Origin: Vogesella sp. XCS3
GTDB taxonomy: Bacteria > Pseudomonadota > Gammaproteobacteria > Burkholderiales > Chromobacteriaceae
Length of the DNA stretch: 64,000 nt
Assembly (NCBI RefSeq): GCF_020616155.1
Contig: NZ_CP085530.1
Location: forward strand, 2,323,501-2,387,500
Direction: 5' to 3'
In this document: positions 58,683 to 64,000 of the stretch, one piece after another
How the letters are laid out: each line of letters begins with the position of its first letter
How positions within the stretch are numbered: position 1 is the first letter of the stretch
Notes under the pieces: generated by a model
The model's input: the letters and a program-made list of their open reading frames with translations, nothing else
The model's database searches: none
Told to the model about the DNA's origin: nothing
Position numbers and translations under genes: made by a program

Positions 58683-59762
58683 TTGAGCGTGCAACGCAAG
58701 ATCATCCACATCGACTGCGACTGCTTTTTTGCCGCGGTGGAAATGCGCGACCGCCCGGAATGGCGTGGTATCCCGCTGGCGGTAGGCGGCCAGCCCGGCC
58801 AGCGCGGCGTGATCGCCACCTGCAACTACGAAGCACGCCGCTTCGGCGTACGCAGCGCCATGCCCTCGTCGCTGGCGCTACGGCAATGCCCGCAGCTGCT
58901 GATCGTCCCGCCCGATTTTGCCCGCTACCGCGACGCCAGCCAGGCGGTCAACGCCATCTACCAGCGCTATACAGCGCTGATCGAGCCGCTGTCACTGGAC
59001 GAAGCCTATCTGGACGTGAGCGGCCAACCCCACTGTCAGGGCAGCGCCAGCCTGATGGCGCAGGCCATCCGTGACGCCATCCGCAACGAGGTGGGCATTA
59101 CCGCCTCGGCCGGCATCGCGCCCAACAAGTTTCTGGCCAAAATCGCCAGCGACTGGCGCAAGCCGGACGGGCAGTTTCTGGTACGCCCGGATGAAGTCGC
59201 CGAGTTTGTGCGCGTGCTGCCGGTAGAAAAAATCTGGGGCGTGGGCGAAGTCACCGCCACCAAACTGCGCCAGCAGGGCTTTTACACCTGTGGCGACCTG
59301 CAACAGCTGCCGCTGGCCGACATGCTGCGCCGCTTCGGCAAGCTGGGCAAAACGCTGTACGAGCTGTCACGCGGCCAGGACAGCCGCGCGGTAGAGCCGG
59401 AACGCGAGCGCAAATCGGTAAGCGTGGAAGAAACCTACACCCGCGACCTGCCCGACCTGGCCAGCTGCGAAGCCGAGCTGCCGGGCCTGCTAGCCACGCT
59501 GGCACAGCGGCTCGAGCGCGTCGGCAGCCCGCGTTTTCGCGGGCTCACCGTCAAGATCAAGTTTGCCGACTTCACCCAGACCACGGTGGAATGCACCGGC
59601 CACAGCCTGGATGCGGCCAACTACTGCCAGTTGCTGCACACCGGCTACGCCCGCGGCGGCAAGGCCGTGCGCCTGCTGGGCGTAGGGGTGCGGCTGCAAG
59701 AAGCCGACCCCACCATGCTGCAGCTGGAGCTACCGCTGCAGCATGGCCACTCGCCCGGCTAA
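58683..59762 (+). CDS. dinB: DNA polymerase IV (Y family)
   Basis: 359 residues from a TTG at 58683; a GTG at 58689 is an alternative, and the family N-terminus (RKIIHIDCDCFFAAVEMRD) starts right after either. SLDEAYLDVSG near 103-113 supplies catalytic acids, ASAGIAPNKFLAKIASDWRK and WGVGEVTATKL are standard. The C-terminal end LQLELPLQH is a plausible beta-clamp-binding motif. Error-prone lesion bypass polymerase. No LexA box was identified upstream. Confidence 0.95.
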   Translation: MSVQRKIIHIDCDCFFAAVEMRDRPEWRGIPLAVGGQPGQRGVIATCNYEARRFGVRSAMPSSLALRQCPQLLIVPPDFARYRDASQAVNAIYQRYTALIEPLSLDEAYLDVSGQPHCQGSASLMAQAIRDAIRNEVGITASAGIAPNKFLAKIASDWRKPDGQFLVRPDEVAEFVRVLPVEKIWGVGEVTATKLRQQGFYTCGDLQQLPLADMLRRFGKLGKTLYELSRGQDSRAVEPERERKSVSVEETYTRDLPDLASCEAELPGLLATLAQRLERVGSPRFRGLTVKIKFADFTQTTVECTGHSLDAANYCQLLHTGYARGGKAVRLLGVGVRLQEADPTMLQLELPLQHGHSPG

Positions 59763-59771
59763 GGGTGGCCG

Positions 59772-61178
59772 CTACTGGCCAGCCCCAGGGTTGGCCGCAT
59801 CGCCATCGCCATCGCTAGCCGCAACAGCCAAGGCATCGGGCTGGTTACCGCCGCCCAGGCTGCACCAGTCGATACCGCGGGTAAAGTACATGGTGAGCGC
59901 CAGCAGGGCGAACAGGCTCAGGCTACCCATCAGCAAAGCCATGTCCTGCGACTGCAGAATCATGAACATCAAGCCGTACAGCGCACCCAGCATGGCGGCA
60001 AACACGCCGCCGCCACGCCAGCTGCCCAGCACGCTGCTGCCGTAGCTGCCCAGCAAGGCCACCGACGCCAGCGCCGCCAGCCAGTAGGCAGCATTGAAGC
60101 CCAGATGCTCGGATAGCGACAGTGTCAGCAGGAAGAACAGCGCCAGCCCCAGCATCAGCAAGGTGTACTGCACCGGGTGCACCGACACGCGGTGCATCAC
60201 CTCCAGCAGGAACACGCCACCCATCATCAGCAGCACAAACAGCTCGGCGTACTTCATGGTGCGCTCGTTCAGCACGTAGCGGTCTACCGGGTCCAGCAGG
60301 CGCAGGCCGACACGATTGGGTTCGCAGCCGCTCTTGGCCTGCAGGCAGGCGTTGCCGCCGGTGGCCAGCTCGGTAGTCTGCCAGCGCGCGCGAAAACCCT
60401 GCGCGTCCACGCTACGGCTTTGTGGCGCAAAATTGCCGGCAAAGCTCGGGTGCGGCCAGTTGCCGGCCAGGTTGACGGTGGTGCTGTCGCCGGTCGGCTC
60501 TACCAGTAGCGCGCTACTGCCGGCCAGCTGCAAGCCCAGGCGAAAGCCCAGCGTCTGCCCCTGGCTTAGCAGTGGTTCGGCCGCCGCCAGCGCCAGCGGC
60601 GCGTGTACGCCACGCGGGCTGTGCGCCAGACGCGCGCCCGGCACAAAGGCCAGCGTCTGGCTGCCGACCTGGCCTTGCAGCTGCTGGATACCGCGCACAT
60701 CGTCCACCCCCAGCGCCAGATACGGCGTACCCCAGCGCGTGCTGCGCCGCTCGCTATCGCTGCTGGCTTTCTCTTCGTACCCGGCCAGCGCGGGGATGCG
60801 GAACTGCCCGGCCAGCTGCAGCTGGCTACGGTACACCGGCGCCTCGAACAAGCCGCGTTTGAGAAGCTCCACCGCCAGCTTGCCGTCCACCGTCAGCTGC
60901 GCCGGGCTGAGCAACAGCTGCTTGCTCTGCTGGCTTTCCACCCAGCGCCCGCCCTTGCCGCTGTCAGCCGGTTGCCACTTGCCCACCGTCACGGTGTAGG
61001 GCAGCACCAGATAGGGGCCGCCCAGCGCCTGCTCGCCGGCGCTGAACTGGGCAATTTCTTGCTGAACTTCCTGTGCCCGGCTCTGCCGCTCGTCCAGCAG
61101 GCTGCGCACCAGGCCCAGCGCCAACAGCATCAACAAGGCTATGCCGGCCAATGCCAGCGCTTTCCATCCCATTTTCAT
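59772..61178 (-). CDS. creD: Inner membrane protein CreD
   Basis: 468 residues from ATG 61178 (GGGAGAACACG upstream); the longer frame to 61226 is not used. An N-terminal helix (ALALAGIALLMLLALGLVRS) is followed by a large periplasmic part with QALGGPYLVLPYTV and four or five C-terminal helices (VQYTLLMLGLALFFLLTLSL). Matches CreD, induced by CreBC in enterics. Last codons include a DUS-like 10-mer at 59790-59799. Confidence 0.9.
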   Translation of the reverse strand: MKMGWKALALAGIALLMLLALGLVRSLLDERQSRAQEVQQEIAQFSAGEQALGGPYLVLPYTVTVGKWQPADSGKGGRWVESQQSKQLLLSPAQLTVDGKLAVELLKRGLFEAPVYRSQLQLAGQFRIPALAGYEEKASSDSERRSTRWGTPYLALGVDDVRGIQQLQGQVGSQTLAFVPGARLAHSPRGVHAPLALAAAEPLLSQGQTLGFRLGLQLAGSSALLVEPTGDSTTVNLAGNWPHPSFAGNFAPQSRSVDAQGFRARWQTTELATGGNACLQAKSGCEPNRVGLRLLDPVDRYVLNERTMKYAELFVLLMMGGVFLLEVMHRVSVHPVQYTLLMLGLALFFLLTLSLSEHLGFNAAYWLAALASVALLGSYGSSVLGSWRGGGVFAAMLGALYGLMFMILQSQDMALLMGSLSLFALLALTMYFTRGIDWCSLGGGNQPDALAVAASDGDGDAANPGAGQ

Positions 61179-61273
61179 CGTGTTCTCCCTCAAGCCGTCA
61201 TGGTGTCGCCAGCTTGCCGCCGCCACGTGGAGGGAAAATGGGCGCTATGTGGAGATTGTGTGGAGACGGCCGC

Positions 61274-62728
61274 TCAGCCCAGCACCCGCGCCAAGGGGTT
61301 GGCCGCATCGATGGCAGGCAGGCGCAGCGTGACGCACACGCCTGGCGGCTGGTTGGCCAGCGCAATGTCGCCACCGTGCAGCTGCACGATGGTGCGCGTC
61401 AGCGCCAGGCCCAGGCCGCTGCTCTTCGGCCCGTGCGGGCGCGGCAACGAATAGAAACGGTCGAACAACCGCCCCAGCGCGTAGTCCGGCACCGGCGGCC
61501 CGTCATTGGCGATCCGCAGCTGCCAGCTATCAGCAACGGGCTGTAACTGCAGGCTGATGCAGCCATCGCCAGCGGTAAAGTCGATGGCGTTCTGCAGGAT
61601 GTTGCGCAGTGCCTGGCGCAGCAGGAAGGCATCGCCCGCCACCATGGCCTGCGGCAGCGTGGCCACTGGCGTGAGGTGGCGCGCGCCCAGCTGCGGCGCC
61701 AGCGCCTGTAGCTCGCCGGCCAGCAGCGCGGTAAGCGACAAGGGCTGTGGCTGCTTCAGGCGGCCGGCGGCTTCCAGCGACGCCAGCTGCAAGAGGTGGT
61801 CCACGATCTGCTGCAAACGCACGCTTTCGCTGTCGATGTGCTGCAAAAAGCGCGCGCGGTCGGCCGGCGGCAAGTCGTCCTGCAGCAGCTCGGCCGAGGC
61901 GCGCAGGCCGGCCAGCGGCGACTTCAGCTCGTGGGTGAGGTCGTGCACGTAGTGTTCCACGTAGGCCTTGCCGTCCAGCTCGCTGCGCATGCGGCCCAGC
62001 GCCTGCGCCAGCGTGTCCAGCTCGCGGTTGGCGGCAAAATGCGGCACCGGCTCGCTGCCCCCGGCGCTGACGCTGTCGGCAAAGCGCGTGAGGCGGGTAA
62101 TGCCGCGGCTGAGCCACCACGAAAACAGCGCCCCCAGCAGCAGTGCGGCCAACAGCACCACGCCAATCAGCCGCCCCAGCTTGGCCTCGCTGCGCTCGAT
62201 ATGCGGCTGCATCGCCAGATTGGGCCGGCTGACGGTGAGCACGCCGATAATGCGCTGGCCGTCGCGCACCGGCGCCGCCACGTACATCACGGTAGATAAA
62301 GGGTTGGCTGCGTCGGCCAGCGTGCTGCGCGCGCCGTACTGGCCGCGCAGCGTCAGCGCCACGTCGCGCCAGCGGCTGTAGTCCTGACCCACAGCCTGGC
62401 CGGCGGAATCCAGCAACACCACGCCACGGGCGTCGGTCAGATAGACGCGCAGCTGGGTGTGATCCTGTCGCACGCCCCACACCTCGGCCTGCGGCTGGCG
62501 CGCGGCAAAGCGCTGCAGCGTGGCCGCCAGGCGGCCATCGTCCAGCCTACCGGCCACCATGTCCGGCTGCACCATCTCGGCCAGCAGGTTGGCGGTGTCC
62601 AGCAGTACCGCTTCGGCCGAGCGCCGCATCGCCGGTTTGATCTCGTCGCGCACCACGCTCACCACGTAGGCGGCCAACAGCCCCAGCAGCAGGAAGTAGC
62701 CGGCAAAAATGCGCCAGGAAAAGCGCAT
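61274..62728 (-). CDS. creC: Sensor histidine kinase CreC
   Basis: 484 residues: membrane helix near 7-25, periplasmic sensing region, second helix near 187-205, HAMP-like segment, then HisKA with VHDLTHELKSPLAGLRASAE (phospho-His) and HATPase with LRQALRNILQNAID, and SSGLGLALTRTIV. Partner of CreB. Its ATG overlaps the creB stop. A DUS-like 10-mer lies in its last codons (61298-61307). Confidence 0.93.
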   Translation of the reverse strand: MRFSWRIFAGYFLLLGLLAAYVVSVVRDEIKPAMRRSAEAVLLDTANLLAEMVQPDMVAGRLDDGRLAATLQRFAARQPQAEVWGVRQDHTQLRVYLTDARGVVLLDSAGQAVGQDYSRWRDVALTLRGQYGARSTLADAANPLSTVMYVAAPVRDGQRIIGVLTVSRPNLAMQPHIERSEAKLGRLIGVVLLAALLLGALFSWWLSRGITRLTRFADSVSAGGSEPVPHFAANRELDTLAQALGRMRSELDGKAYVEHYVHDLTHELKSPLAGLRASAELLQDDLPPADRARFLQHIDSESVRLQQIVDHLLQLASLEAAGRLKQPQPLSLTALLAGELQALAPQLGARHLTPVATLPQAMVAGDAFLLRQALRNILQNAIDFTAGDGCISLQLQPVADSWQLRIANDGPPVPDYALGRLFDRFYSLPRPHGPKSSGLGLALTRTIVQLHGGDIALANQPPGVCVTLRLPAIDAANPLARVLG

Positions 62729-63411
62729 CAGCCCTGCTCCAGCGCGTAGCCGAAGCCACGGTGGGTCACAATGGGGTCGAGGTCGGCGCGCACCTGGCGC
62801 AGCTTGGCGCGCAGGGTCTTGATGTGGCTGTCGATGGTGCGCTCGAAACTGTCTTCGGCTGCCTCACCCAGCGCGTCCAGCAGCTGGCTGCGGCTGAATA
62901 CTTGCCCCGGCCGTGCCAGCAGCGTGGCCAGCAAGCGGTATTCGGACGGCGTCAGCGCCAGCACCTGGCCGGCAAAGCGGATGCGGCGCGCCGCCGCCTC
63001 GTGGCAAAACAGGCTGCCAGAGTTGGCCGCATGCGCCTGCGGCGGCTGGCTGCGTTTGAGGATGGCACGCACCCGCGCCACCACCTCGCGCGGGCTGAAC
63101 GGCTTCACCACGTAGTCGTCGGCGCCCAGCTCCAGCCCCAGCACGCGGTCCACTTCGTCGGCGCGGGCAGTCAGCAGCATCACCGGCAGCTCGCTGTGGC
63201 GGCGTAAACGGCCCAGCAGCGCCAGGCCGCTATCGTCCGGCAGGCCGATGTCGAGGATCAGCAGCTGCGGCGGCTCGGCCGCCAGCGCCGCTTCGGCGTC
63301 GCGCGCCAGCGTGCAGTGCCGCACCTGCCAGCCCTCGCGTTGCAGGGCATACAGCAAAGTATCGGCGATAGCCGGCTCGTCTTCGGCCAGCAGGATGCGG
63401 TAAGCAGACAT
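62728..63411 (-). CDS. creB: Response regulator CreB
   Basis: 227 residues from ATG 63411 (MSAYRILLAEDE). Receiver domain with phospho-acceptor Asp in LLILDIGLPDDSG and Lys in VVKPFSPREVVARV; OmpR/PhoB winged helix with ALTPSEYRLLATLLARPGQV and RTIDSHIKTLRAKLR. With CreC and CreD it forms creBCD without a visible creA. Confidence 0.93.
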   Translation of the reverse strand: MSAYRILLAEDEPAIADTLLYALQREGWQVRHCTLARDAEAALAAEPPQLLILDIGLPDDSGLALLGRLRRHSELPVMLLTARADEVDRVLGLELGADDYVVKPFSPREVVARVRAILKRSQPPQAHAANSGSLFCHEAAARRIRFAGQVLALTPSEYRLLATLLARPGQVFSRSQLLDALGEAAEDSFERTIDSHIKTLRAKLRQVRADLDPIVTHRGFGYALEQG

Positions 63412-63477
63412 GGTAACGGCATGCAGCAAGGAAAACGGCAGCTTGCCCGAGCACGCTGCCGCCGTAAAGCCCGCGCC

Positions 63478-64000
63478 TTAACGCTGCCGCTGCAGCCAGG
63501 CGGCGATGATGCGGCGGATGGCGGGGATGCCCTGTTTGCCGACGCGCTCGCCTTCGCGGATGGCGCGGCTGCGCTGGTCGAAGTCGGCAGCGCCCAGGCC
63601 CAGCACCTGCGGGCGCAGGATGACGTCGGCGCCTTTGAGCTCGTTGGCCAGCGCGGCCTGGGTCATGATGGACAGGCTTTGGTCGAAGGTGCCCAGCACG
63701 CCGCTTTTGCGCTGCGCCGGCTTGGCGGTGATATCGACGGCGATCACGATGTCGGCGCCCAGCTCGCGCGCGGCGCTGACCGGTACCGGGCTCACCAGGC
63801 CGCCGTCCACGTAGCGGCGGCCACGGATGGTCACAGGCTGGAACACATTGGGAATGGCGGCGGAGGCGCGCACGGCGGTGCCGGTGTCGCCGCTACGGAA
63901 GACCACGCGCGCGCCGCTGTCAAAGTCGGTGGCCACCGCGGCGAAGGTGCGCGGCAGCTGTTCGATGCGCTTGCGGCCAACCTCGCGGTTGACCATCGCC
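63478..64000 (-). CDS. Patatin-like phospholipase, RssA type (N-terminus beyond window)
   Basis: The C-terminal about 174 residues of a patatin-family protein; the frame is open at the window edge. FAAVATDFDSGARVVFRSGD, VRASAAIPNVFQPVTIRGRR and the catalytic-dyad Asp in YVDGGLVSPVPVSAARELG are RssA/YchK-like. The GxSxG serine must lie in the missing part. It is 66 nt upstream of creB on the same strand and contains an exact DUS-like 12-mer at 63972-63983. Confidence 0.88.
   Translation of the reverse strand, partial: AMVNREVGRKRIEQLPRTFAAVATDFDSGARVVFRSGDTGTAVRASAAIPNVFQPVTIRGRRYVDGGLVSPVPVSAARELGADIVIAVDITAKPAQRKSGVLGTFDQSLSIMTQAALANELKGADVILRPQVLGLGAADFDQRSRAIREGERVGKQGIPAIRRIIAAWLQRQR

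Overview
The window looks like chromosomal DNA of a GC-rich betaproteobacterium, most likely order Neisseriales (Chromobacteriaceae-like, e.g. relatives of Vogesella, Aquitalea or Chromobacterium). This rests on the complete dcw cluster in the betaproteobacterial order, GatA/MurG/FtsZ sequences that read like Neisseria homologues, the DciA-like gene near secA, and NRDE/CNP1-like/DUF2145/DUF3422 genes typical of this class. The genus is an inference.

Layout. 1-1105: partial DUF3422 gene and a DciA-like gene. 1216-9020: a Tat-exported PhoD-type phosphatase gene cut in two by a 5,780-bp Mu-type element (3087-8866). 9278-11980: secA. 12260-17919: oppABCDF operon on the minus strand. 18146-20833: pyrC, a TusA-like gene, NRDE and CNP1-like genes. 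20936-38730: an uninterrupted minus-strand dcw cluster mraZ-rsmH-ftsL-ftsI-murE-murF-mraY-murD-ftsW-murG-murC-ddlB-ftsQ-ftsA-ftsZ-lpxC, with MraZ operator boxes upstream. 39024-42406: gatCAB. 42621-48155: mreBCD-mrdA-rodA on the plus strand. 48162-64000: mixed accessory and housekeeping genes (DUF2145 pair, membrane fatty acid/sterol hydroxylase, azlCD with an AraC regulator, marC, PCu(A)C copper chaperone, glycerophosphodiesterase, EAL regulator, SelT/W/H-like protein, dinB, creBCD, partial patatin).

Two things stand out. First, the element in phoD has Mu-like TG...CA ends with matched transposase-site-like motifs and a 6-bp target duplication. It has no transposase or major structural genes. 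All its genes look intact: a gp27-like protein, an antirepressor preceded by a C4-type antisense RNA, a Mor-family activator, a shortened Mu-I-like protease, and unknowns organised by two copies of a terminator-plus-operator module. This content fits a phage satellite that parasitises a Mu-like helper, although an internally deleted prophage cannot be excluded. Second, the 10-mer GTTGGCCGCA (12-mer AGGTTGGCCGCA) occurs about 31 times in either orientation, by hand count, including many intergenic sites and one inverted pair beside a terminator. It behaves like the DNA uptake sequences of Neisseriaceae but has a different sequence.

No rRNA, tRNA, CRISPR array or classical IS was seen.
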